This document shows positions 18,454 to 25,883 of a stretch of 64,000 nucleotides of DNA, piece after piece. Within the stretch, counting starts at the first letter, position 1. Every line of letters starts with the position of its first letter. Location: assembly GCF_019355055.1 (NCBI RefSeq), contig NZ_CP048411.1, forward strand, positions 992,001 to 1,056,000, read 5' to 3'. A model generated the notes under the pieces. It searched no databases, was not told the origin of the DNA, and was given only the letters and a program-made list of their open reading frames with translations. This DNA comes from Pseudomonas sp. MTM4 (GTDB lineage: Bacteria > Pseudomonadota > Gammaproteobacteria > Pseudomonadales > Pseudomonadaceae). The position numbers and the translations under genes were made by a program.

Positions 18454-18505
18454 ATTGAGTTCCTACTCAGGTGCGCAATTAGCATAAATGCGGCCTTCCT
18501 CATCA

Positions 18506-19792
18506 TCAGAACTTGAAGGCATATCCGATAATTACTCGGTTCTCGTCGTTACTACGGGTGTAGTTAGTACGATTAGAGGCATTTCTCCAACGCAGGCTGA
18601 CGTCCTTCATCGGTCCGCTCTGTACCACGTAGGTGATATCGGTGGTGCGCTCCCATTCGCGCCCTTCTTCACCGGCCGCACGTAGTGCAGCAGCTTGTGG
18701 CGTACCAATGTTTTCCGGATCGACATTGTCGCCCTTGACGTAGCGCAGGGTGAACGTCAGGCCGGGAACGCCGACGGCTGCGAAGTTGTAGTCATATCGT
18801 GCGTGCAGCGCTCGCTCATTCGCTTGAGCGAAGAGACTTGTATTCTGCTGTGCAAAAAGATAGGTATCAGCGCCGTTAAGTAGAGGGAACGGGCTGTCAC
18901 CCCAGAGTTTCTGATAGCCGCCGCTAATGCGATGACCACCTAACTGATAACCGAACAAGGTGCTAAGCGCGCGGTTGTCTACCTCACCCACGCGCTCTGC
19001 GCCTGTTTCGGAAGCGTTGAAATAGCGAACTTCAGCAAAGAGAGAGCTGTTTTCGCTCAATGGATGGGTATGTTTGAAACCCAGATACTGCCGCACGTAG
19101 AAATCTTTCAGCTCACTGGCGTGCAAACTCAACTTCGTTTGCGGGGCCACGGCAAAGTCGACACCGCCATAGGTGTAACTGTCGCTGGTAACCGAATCAT
19201 CGTAAGCGCCAAATTGGCCCATGGTCGTCAGGTCGACAGACTCATCCGAATCGCGCTGTTTTACTTTCCGAACCTGTCCGAGATGAAATGTGAATTTGTC
19301 CAGATCGTTCGAGAAAAGCTGAGCGCCCGTGAAAATTTGCGGGAACAGGCGGCTGTTATTCGATAGCAGCAAAGGCAGGGTTGGACTGACTCCACCCAAC
19401 CGCAATTCGGTCTCGCCCATCCTGGCCTTGAGGGTGGCTGAGAGCTTTGAATATTCGTCTTCGGCGCGCCCATCGGAACCGCGCTCCAACAGCCCGCTGC
19501 CGGTGCGATCCGGGCTGGAGTCGAGCTTGACGCCAAGCATACCCATCGCATCGACGCCAAAGCCGACGGTGCCTTCGGTATACCCGGATTCGAGTTTGAG
19601 GATGAACCCCTGGGCCCACTCCTCGCGCTTGGACTGCCCCGCGCCGTCGCGGAAATCGCGGCTAAAATAGTAGTTCTGGGTGTTCAGACTGCCCTTCGCG
19701 TCGCCAATGAAATCGGCAAAGGCGGACGGTACGGCGACCATCGATGACAGCAGTAAGGACCCGGCGAGCGGAAGAGACGCTTTTCTTATCAT
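18506..19792 (-). CDS. OprD-family outer-membrane porin
   Basis: 428 aa from the ATG at 19792. Signal peptide MIRKASLPLAGSLLLSSMVAVPSAFA (26 residues), then the family N-terminus DFIGDAKGSLNTQNYYFSRDFRDG and a final aromatic strand RVIIGYAFKF. Similar to, but clearly different from, the porin at 72-1328. Position upstream of the secreted hydrolase and TRAP importer suggests it admits the same organic acid through the outer membrane. The ribosome site AAAGGG is preceded by AATAATAA. Confidence 0.9.
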   Translation of the reverse strand: MIRKASLPLAGSLLLSSMVAVPSAFADFIGDAKGSLNTQNYYFSRDFRDGAGQSKREEWAQGFILKLESGYTEGTVGFGVDAMGMLGVKLDSSPDRTGSGLLERGSDGRAEDEYSKLSATLKARMGETELRLGGVSPTLPLLLSNNSRLFPQIFTGAQLFSNDLDKFTFHLGQVRKVKQRDSDESVDLTTMGQFGAYDDSVTSDSYTYGGVDFAVAPQTKLSLHASELKDFYVRQYLGFKHTHPLSENSSLFAEVRYFNASETGAERVGEVDNRALSTLFGYQLGGHRISGGYQKLWGDSPFPLLNGADTYLFAQQNTSLFAQANERALHARYDYNFAAVGVPGLTFTLRYVKGDNVDPENIGTPQAAALRAAGEEGREWERTTDITYVVQSGPMKDVSLRWRNASNRTNYTRSNDENRVIIGYAFKF

Positions 19793-19809
19793 TGTTGTGC
19801 AACCCTTTT

Positions 19810-19817
19810 TTATTATT
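19810..19817 (-). promoter_or_regulatory. Candidate Hfq/Crc motif before second porin
   Basis: AATAATAA on the minus strand, 18-25 nt upstream of the porin ATG and next to its ribosome site, fits AANAANAA. Role inferred by analogy with catabolite-controlled Pseudomonas uptake genes. Confidence 0.4.
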
Positions 19818-19898
19818 GGTTTGTCCCAAGGGGACGCGTTGCCTGCTTCCAACGTATTGAAAGCAGCCGAGCATGCCTGGCCATCAGGCATGAGCCTG

Positions 19899-20423
19899 TT
19901 AGCCGATGCGCAGCAGCCCGTTCTTGTGTCGCTGCGCACGGGCGACGTAATCCTTGGCATTGAGGCGAAACGCAGCGGCGGCCTCGTCGGTCAGCTCGCG
20001 CACCACCTTGGCCGGCGCGCCGAGGATCAGCGAGTTGTCGGGAAATTCCTTGTTTTCGGTAACGATCGCACCAGCGCCAACCACGCAGTTGCGGCCGATC
20101 TTCGCGCCGTTGAGCACCACTGCCTGAATGCCGATCAGGCTGCCCTCGCCCACCGTGCAGCCGTGCAACATGGCCTGGTGGCCGATGGTCACGTCGCTGC
20201 CGATGCGCATCGGATAGCCCGGATCGGTGTGCAGCACCGCGCCCTCCTGTACGTTGCTGCCGTTGCCGATCTCGATCAGCTCGTTGTCGCCGCGCAGCAC
20301 TGCCTGCGGCCAAACGCTGGCGCCCTCGCCGAGCGCGACCTTGCCGATTACCGTGGCATCCTCGGCTACGTAAACGCTATCGTGGATTTCCGGCCTCTGG
20401 CCTTCGAATTCATAAATCGCCAT
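19899..20423 (-). CDS. Gamma-carbonic-anhydrase-like left-handed beta-helix protein
   Basis: 174 aa from the ATG at 20423. Hexapeptide repeats run through residues 15-140 (ATVIGKVALGEGASVWPQAVLRGD...). The three metal-binding histidines of gamma-class carbonic anhydrases are conserved: H65 in VLHTDPG, H82 in IGHQAM and H87 in LHGCTVG. The YrdA/CaiE/PaaY subgroup often accompanies CoA-dependent catabolic genes, where PaaY acts as a thioesterase; here it follows the CoA-transferase by 29 bp. Either hydratase or thioesterase activity is possible. Confidence 0.88.
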   Translation of the reverse strand: MAIYEFEGQRPEIHDSVYVAEDATVIGKVALGEGASVWPQAVLRGDNELIEIGNGSNVQEGAVLHTDPGYPMRIGSDVTIGHQAMLHGCTVGEGSLIGIQAVVLNGAKIGRNCVVGAGAIVTENKEFPDNSLILGAPAKVVRELTDEAAAAFRLNAKDYVARAQRHKNGLLRIG

Positions 20424-20451
20424 GTCTATCTCCTTGCCTTCTCGGCGGTAG

Positions 20452-21633
20452 TCATTCGCCGCGGAACACGCCGGCATGCTGCAATTCGTCGATCTGTGCG
20501 TTGCTGTAACCCAGCCCGCGCATGACTTCGCGTGTGTTCTCGCCAATACGCGGGATGGAGCGGCGCGGGCCCAGCCGCTGGCCGTCGAGGGAGACGGGCA
20601 GCAGCGGCATGTCGGTGTAGGAGCCGTCTTCGAGCTGAAGCTTGGCAAGCCCGCCGCTTTCGATCAGATGCGCGTCGTCGAACAGCTCCTCGGGCTTGCG
20701 GATCGGCGCGAAGGGAATGCCGTTGGCTTCCAGTTGCGGCGCCAGCGCCTGGGCGTCGAAGGTGGCGAAAACTTCGCCGAGATGCGCCAGCAGCCGCGGA
20801 CGCTGCAGTACGCGGTCGTTGTTGGTAGCCAGGCTCTGATCATCGAGCAACGCCTGCTGACCGATCAGCTTGCACAGCGCTCGCCATTGGCCATCGCCAG
20901 TGGCCGCGACGAACATCTGCTCGCCGCCAGCAAAGGTGAATACGTCATAGATCGACCAGGCGCTGATGCGGTTGGGCATGGGCGCCGCCGCTTCGCCGGT
21001 GACCACATACTGCTGCATGTGTTGCGCCGCGAGCAGTACGCAGTTTTCGTAGAGCGCGCTCTGCACTTCGCGGCCGAGCCCGGTGCGGTTGCGCTCGTTG
21101 AGCGCGGCGAGGACGCCGATCGCACCGAACATGCCGCCCATGATGTCGTTGACCGAGCTGCCAGCGCGCAACGGGCGGCCAACCGGGCCGGTCATGTAGG
21201 CCAGGCCGGCCATCATCTGCACCACTTCGTCGAGGGCCAGGCGCTTGTCGTAAGGGCCGGCAAGGAACCCTTTGAGACTGGTGTAAACGATCTTCGGGTT
21301 GCGTGCTTTGACTGCTTGATAGCCGAAGCCAAGCGAATCCATCCGGCCAGGCTTGAAGTTCTCGATAAACACATCCGCGCTGTCGAGCAGCTTCAGGACC
21401 GCATCCTTGCCTGCCGGCGTATCGACGTCGACCGCGATGCTTTGCTTGTTGCGGTTGAAGGTGCGAAAGAACCCCGCGCCGGCACCCAGCAGGCGGCGAG
21501 TACCGTCGCCCTTGGTCGGCTCGATCTTGATCACCTCGGCGCCCAGGTCGCCCAGGATCATTCCGCAGGTGGGGCCCATGACCATGTGGGAAATTTCGAC
21601 AACACGAATCCCGTCAAGTGGAAGACTCGACAT
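20452..21633 (-). CDS. Class III (CaiB/BaiF) CoA-transferase
   Basis: 393 aa, the standard family length. N-terminal GIRVVEISHMVMGPTCGMILGDLGAEVIKIEP, the central NRNKQSIAVD and the catalytic aspartate D135 in RLALDEVVQ are visible. These enzymes move CoA between carboxylic acids through an aspartyl-CoA intermediate. Directly upstream (27 bp) lies an HMG-CoA-lyase gene, so the pair can activate a hydroxylated dicarboxylate to its CoA ester and cleave it. Start ATG has CTGGAG upstream. Confidence 0.92.
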   Translation of the reverse strand: MSSLPLDGIRVVEISHMVMGPTCGMILGDLGAEVIKIEPTKGDGTRRLLGAGAGFFRTFNRNKQSIAVDVDTPAGKDAVLKLLDSADVFIENFKPGRMDSLGFGYQAVKARNPKIVYTSLKGFLAGPYDKRLALDEVVQMMAGLAYMTGPVGRPLRAGSSVNDIMGGMFGAIGVLAALNERNRTGLGREVQSALYENCVLLAAQHMQQYVVTGEAAAPMPNRISAWSIYDVFTFAGGEQMFVAATGDGQWRALCKLIGQQALLDDQSLATNNDRVLQRPRLLAHLGEVFATFDAQALAPQLEANGIPFAPIRKPEELFDDAHLIESGGLAKLQLEDGSYTDMPLLPVSLDGQRLGPRRSIPRIGENTREVMRGLGYSNAQIDELQHAGVFRGE

Positions 21634-21660
21634 TTCTTTACTCCAGCAATGAAAGCGCGA

Positions 21661-22587
21661 TCAGGCGGCAGGCGGCGCCACGAAGTTCTTCGGAAGGCCA
21701 GCACGGGCGATGTAGCCGTACAGGGTTTCCCCGGGTAACGCGGCTTCAAGCACCGTGCGCGACTCGATCAGTCGTTGCAGGTCGATGCCGGTCTCATAGC
21801 CCATGCTCTGCAGCATGAACACCATGTCTTCGGTGACGGTATTGCCCGAGGCGCCCGGTGCGAATGGGCATCCGCCGAGTCCGGCGAGCGAGGCATCGAG
21901 TTCGCGGATGCCGTGCTGCACGGCGACCAGGCTGTTGGCCAGGGCCAGCCCGCGGGTGTCGTGAAAATGCGCAGCTTGCAGCTTGTCGCCGGCAATGGCG
22001 CGAACGGCGTCAATGGTTTCACCCACCTGACCCGGCGTCGCATAACCGGTGGTATCGCCCAGCGAAACCTGATCGCAACCGGTCTCAAGTACCAGGCGAA
22101 CCAGCTCGCAAAGATCGGCAAGCGGCACTTCACCCTGGCGGGTACAGCCGAAGGCGGTGGACATACCGGCAACCATGACAACCCCGTTACGCCCGGAGCT
22201 GCTGCGCAAGTCGCACATCCGCCCGAATTCCTCGACCATTTCCTGCGGGCTGCGGCGTACATTGGCGAGGCTGTGGGCGGCACTGACCGAGATCGGCGCG
22301 ACGATCCGATGCGCACCGCTAGTCAGGGCGTTTTCGACACCCCGCAGGTTGGGCGCAAGGACAGTGACATTGAGGTCGGTGTAGGTGAGCGCGTGCGCCA
22401 CCACTTCGCTGGCGTCGGCCATCTGCGGCAGCAGTTTGGCCGGCACGAAGGAGGCAACCTCCATGTGGCGAACGCCAGCGGCGTAGGCCGCGTCGATCCA
22501 CTTGCATTTGTCGGCGGTGGGCATGGTGCGCTGGAGGCTTTGCAAGCCGTCCCGCAATCCCACCTCATTGATGATTATTTTTGTCAT
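21661..22587 (-). CDS. Hydroxymethylglutaryl-CoA lyase family enzyme
   Basis: 308 aa, similar to bacterial and mitochondrial HMG-CoA lyase. Catalytic residues are conserved: R12 and D13 in EVGLRDGLQ, metal ligands H207 and H209 in AAHFHDTRG, and the catalytic C240 in the signature AGLGGCPFAPGASGNTVTED. The reaction is aldol cleavage of HMG-CoA to acetyl-CoA and acetoacetate; related lyases cleave citramalyl-CoA or similar esters. Pairing with a CoA-transferase rather than leucine-pathway genes suggests use of an imported free acid. Confidence 0.9.
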   Translation of the reverse strand: MTKIIINEVGLRDGLQSLQRTMPTADKCKWIDAAYAAGVRHMEVASFVPAKLLPQMADASEVVAHALTYTDLNVTVLAPNLRGVENALTSGAHRIVAPISVSAAHSLANVRRSPQEMVEEFGRMCDLRSSSGRNGVVMVAGMSTAFGCTRQGEVPLADLCELVRLVLETGCDQVSLGDTTGYATPGQVGETIDAVRAIAGDKLQAAHFHDTRGLALANSLVAVQHGIRELDASLAGLGGCPFAPGASGNTVTEDMVFMLQSMGYETGIDLQRLIESRTVLEAALPGETLYGYIARAGLPKNFVAPPAA

Positions 22588-22709
22588 GAGGTCTCTCGCA
22601 AGGCATGTCGCTTGAGGGAGAGACTAAGAAGCCTGCCACGCCGCGAAAAGACGTTATTCAAGCCTCTATCCATCGCAAACCACGATGGATGGCCAGCTCA
22701 GGCATGCTG

Positions 22710-23606
22710 CTAGCGGGGTACCCGTGCCAGCAGGTGATTGAGCAGTCGACGCGCCGATAGCGACAGCGCCTCGGCATCGCGGACGCAGATGACGAATTGG
22801 CCGAGTGCCCAATCATCGGTCAGCGGAATGACTCGTAGATCGAACAAGTCCGTGTAGCGACTCACTGCCTCACTCGGAAAGATGCCGAGTCCCAGCCCCA
22901 CATGGATCAGGCGATAGGCCGCATCGAACGAGGACACATGGGTGCGAAAGCGCACTTCGCCTCCCGCCTGGGCGGCAGCCTGTTGCATGTAGGCGTTCAG
23001 CGTGGCGTAGGCGGACAGGCCCAGGTGGTCGTAATCCAGCGTTTCGGCAAAGGCGAGTTGAGTGCGCCCGGCCAGGGGATGATCGCCGTTGACGACGACG
23101 GCTAGATGGTCGCTGCGGTAGTCGATGAATTCGAGATCACCAGCGACCATGGACTTGCGGCACACACCGAGGTCCGCCTGCCCCTCCGCAACGCCACGCA
23201 CCACATCGGGACTGAAGCGCTCTTCGATATCGACATGGATATGCGCATTTTCCAGCATGAAATCCGACAGTTCCTCAGGCAGGAACTCGATGATCGACGA
23301 CACGTTGGCGAGAATCTTTACGTGTCCACGCGCGCCCTCGGCGTACTCGCTTAGCTCGCCTTGCAGGCGCTCCATACTGCGCAACAGTTGCCGAGCGTGC
23401 CGCAGAAGGGCCTGGCCAGCAGGGGTCGGCACCACGCCTTTCTTGCTACGCAACAGCATCGGCGTGCCGATATCCGCCTCTATGTCAGCGATTCGCTTGC
23501 TGACGGCCGAGGGCGCGATGAACTCCCGCTCGCTGGCTTTGCTGATGGCTCCCTCTTCGCACACCGCGATGAACAGCCGAAGCGATACCGGATCGATATG
23601 CCACAT
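22710..23606 (-). CDS. LysR-family transcriptional regulator
   Basis: 298 aa. Helix-turn-helix LRLFIAVCEEGAISKASEREFIAPSAVSKRIADIEADIGTPMLLRSKKGVVPTPAG and an effector domain beginning near ILANVSSIIEFLPEELSDFM. The gene is on the same strand and 122 bp upstream of the HMG-CoA-lyase/CoA-transferase pair, so it most likely regulates them and may be partly co-transcribed. Ribosome site AGGA upstream of the ATG. Confidence 0.9.
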   Translation of the reverse strand: MWHIDPVSLRLFIAVCEEGAISKASEREFIAPSAVSKRIADIEADIGTPMLLRSKKGVVPTPAGQALLRHARQLLRSMERLQGELSEYAEGARGHVKILANVSSIIEFLPEELSDFMLENAHIHVDIEERFSPDVVRGVAEGQADLGVCRKSMVAGDLEFIDYRSDHLAVVVNGDHPLAGRTQLAFAETLDYDHLGLSAYATLNAYMQQAAAQAGGEVRFRTHVSSFDAAYRLIHVGLGLGIFPSEAVSRYTDLFDLRVIPLTDDWALGQFVICVRDAEALSLSARRLLNHLLARVPR

Positions 23607-23759
23607 GTCGAGTCATCCTGATTGGAGGGGCCAGAGCCTACCGAAAAAGCAATCGGCCTGCTCCTTCGCTAACGCTCGAGCCTTTCATCCGCCGCCCAGA
23701 ACGAATCGCAGGGTGGCGTTGCCGAAAGCACAACGAGAAAGCGAGCAAAGGAGATCACC

Positions 23760-24128
23760 ATGAATCGGCTTTTCGACAAGACCGCTCCGCAAAACGTGCA
23801 TGGTTGGGAGCGCACCGCGTCAGTGGCGGGCGGCTTGATGCTGTTGGGCAAAGGGCTGCGTCGCGGCGGCATCAGCGGTTTGCTGCAGCTCGCAATGGGC
23901 GGCATGGCGTTGGCACGTGGCATCAGCGGACGCTGCGAGGCCAAGCGCATACTGACCGAGACCGAACAGCAGCATCGCACTCAAGACCTGGCCAACAAAC
24001 AGCGTTATAGCCATATGCCGCTCGACTCGGAGGTGCACAGCCCAGACTTCGTAGAGCCCGAAGTGAAGCTACCGGACACCACCCCGATGGGGCATGAAAC
24101 CCACCCGGGTGAGCAACGCACCAGCTAA
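23760..24128 (+). CDS. Small inner-membrane protein, DUF2892/YgaP-like
   Basis: 122 aa with a strong AAAGGAG site. Residues about 15-60 (NVHGWERTASVAGGLMLLGKGLRRGGISGLLQLAMGGMALARGISGRC) form two hydrophobic, glycine-rich segments of the DUF2892 type, with the conserved N-terminal ERxxSVxGG pattern. The C-terminal half is hydrophilic and likely cytoplasmic. Function unknown; such proteins often respond to stress. No operon partner: the next gene is over 200 bp away. Confidence 0.75.
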   Translation: MNRLFDKTAPQNVHGWERTASVAGGLMLLGKGLRRGGISGLLQLAMGGMALARGISGRCEAKRILTETEQQHRTQDLANKQRYSHMPLDSEVHSPDFVEPEVKLPDTTPMGHETHPGEQRTS

Positions 24129-24358
24129 AGCGTCGCAGGCAGGTCGATCGTTATTCACTGCCAGCTCAAGTTGACGGACCAGTTTGCTGACGCACGGGTC
24201 CTCGACTTGGAAGGGCAGTTCTAACTGAAGCTACAGCAATCCGCTTCGCACCAGTGCGTTCGAGAGCGCCGCCGAACGGCAATTGTCGGGATTTTGGCGG
24301 CATGGTATTTATGCGACGTGATTTCGTCACATTTCGTAAAACTCTCAGGATGACACTA

Positions 24359-24559
24359 ATGGACGCTATAAAGCTCGACGGCGAAGAAGCTGGACACTGG
24401 GGAGTGGTTTATTCCTACGGCAGCGTGTTAGCGGTGTTCGATAACGAGCAGGAAGCTCAGAACGAAGCCGCCTCCTTTGGCGGCGCAGCCGTTCAGCTTG
24501 CTCGGAGCGTTTGGACTGCGCTTTGCACGGCCCCTCTGAGCGCAACGGCGCCGAGCTAA
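24359..24559 (+). CDS. Hypothetical 66-aa protein
   Basis: Begins at the ATG at 24359 with CAGGA 9 nt upstream; the acidic, aromatic N-terminus (MDAIKLDGEEAGHWGVVYSYGSVLAVFDNEQEAQNEAASFGG) reads like a folded small domain, whereas upstream in-frame codons are arginine-rich and non-protein-like. I do not recognise a family. The C-terminus (SVWTALCTAPLSATAPS) is low in complexity, which may mean a degraded end. The preceding gap 24129-24358 holds no other gene I can support. Confidence 0.45.
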   Translation: MDAIKLDGEEAGHWGVVYSYGSVLAVFDNEQEAQNEAASFGGAAVQLARSVWTALCTAPLSATAPS

Positions 24560-24604
24560 CCGGTCAGTTGCCGATCTGTCAGCGCGCTCCGTCTCCCATC
24601 CTGC

Positions 24605-25813
24605 TCATCTGAGTGCTTGCTGGATGTCGTCCACCACGGGCGATACATCGATCCGCTGAATCACTTTCTCGCGCTGCTGGAGCACGATATCCAGCACGCG
24701 GCTGGGTTGAATGTCGATGTCGTCGAAGGTGATCAACTGCCCAGGCTCGACGGCTCTTTTGAGCACCGTGTTGCGGAGCAAACCGATGGGGACATGGTTA
24801 GGCTCATCGGCGAGTCGCACCGCTTCGCCACGCACATCGAAGCCTCCGATACCACGACCGATCACGTCGCCCGACTTCATGACCCGCTTGGCTATCGCCG
24901 CGACGCCCAGGGTCGGTTCGATCGCGTTGTTCAGCAGTACGCCGCCTCCGGCCAGCACTCGACGAACAGTTTTTCCGACTTCGAGCGAGCATAGATGGAA
25001 AGGACGCGTCAGCACGTAATACGGACCGGGGCCCAGCTTGAAATACTCGATCGCCGGTGCCTGGGCTTCATCGTGGCGACACACCAGAAAAACCCCACCA
25101 GCCGGATAACCGCTGGGCACGACGTAGTCGACGATGGGCTGCCCGATGCCGTCCGCAATCAAGCCAAGGACGCTTGCACTGAGGTTCAGGTCGGTTGAAG
25201 CCACCCCTTCCAGACCTTGACGGGAAATGGTCGCGCCGAAACCGTTACCGACCACCGCCTGCTCGATCTGCACCTTGGTGCCATCGGTGAAGGATGTGGT
25301 CTGCTCGATGCTGATACCCTGCCGTTTGGCCCAGTAGGCCATGTCTTCGGGTGTCGGGTTGTGGTTCAGATAGCCCTTCATGTTGCCGTAGACGAGCGGC
25401 TTGAAGCCCATCTGCAAGGCGTCTTCTCGCAACGCAGCGAGAGAGCCCGGCTGATCACCTTCGGCTTCGGACAGCAACCCCTTGCCTGATAGATAAGAAC
25501 CGGTGGTGACCTGAAGTTCGGCATTGACCGTGACCACCGGGAGCCCGGCTTCGAATGCGCGCTCGATGACTTCCGTCCCGAAGAACACGTCGCCCGTGCA
25601 CTCGACGATGATGTCCGAGTTCGAAATGAGCTCATCAACGGAGTTGGTTAACGTATCTCGCAGCGGGAAGTCGCTCAGCGTTCCAATGTTCCTGCGAGTC
25701 AGAACCCGACTGATCTGCAGATCCTTGCAGTGCTGCATGATCAGCCGGACGAAGCAATGCGAAATCATCCCTGTGCCTGAAACACCCACTCGTCTAACTG
25801 CTGATTCGCCCAT
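24605..25813 (-). CDS. StrU-like NAD(P)-dependent oxidoreductase with C-terminal SAF domain
   Basis: 402 aa. N-terminal Rossmann motif GVSGTGMIS (residues 10-18) and a homoserine-dehydrogenase-like middle (IIVECTGDVFFGTEVIERAFEAGLPVVTVNAE; FTDGTKVQIEQAVVGNG). The C-terminal part (LRNTVLKRAVEPGQLITFDDIDI) is a SAF domain as in sialic acid synthase and FlgA. This arrangement resembles the StrU-like family associated with sugar-derived metabolites. It follows a glycosyltransferase-RmlD fusion by 70 bp on the same strand, so a role in modifying a nucleotide sugar or polyol is plausible. Reaction unknown. AAAGGGA ribosome site. Confidence 0.7.
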   Translation of the reverse strand: MGESAVRRVGVSGTGMISHCFVRLIMQHCKDLQISRVLTRRNIGTLSDFPLRDTLTNSVDELISNSDIIVECTGDVFFGTEVIERAFEAGLPVVTVNAELQVTTGSYLSGKGLLSEAEGDQPGSLAALREDALQMGFKPLVYGNMKGYLNHNPTPEDMAYWAKRQGISIEQTTSFTDGTKVQIEQAVVGNGFGATISRQGLEGVASTDLNLSASVLGLIADGIGQPIVDYVVPSGYPAGGVFLVCRHDEAQAPAIEYFKLGPGPYYVLTRPFHLCSLEVGKTVRRVLAGGGVLLNNAIEPTLGVAAIAKRVMKSGDVIGRGIGGFDVRGEAVRLADEPNHVPIGLLRNTVLKRAVEPGQLITFDDIDIQPSRVLDIVLQQREKVIQRIDVSPVVDDIQQALR

Positions 25814-25883
25814 AACGAAAGTCCCTTTGGTTTTGCGTGAAGCTCAGACTGTTACATTTGGAAAAAGTTTAAAACGGGTAGCT

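Noticed and set aside
20476..22713. Long plus-strand frames opposite the CoA-transferase and HMG-CoA lyase genes
   Set aside because: The minus-strand genes show intact catalytic motifs and ribosome sites; the plus frames show none.
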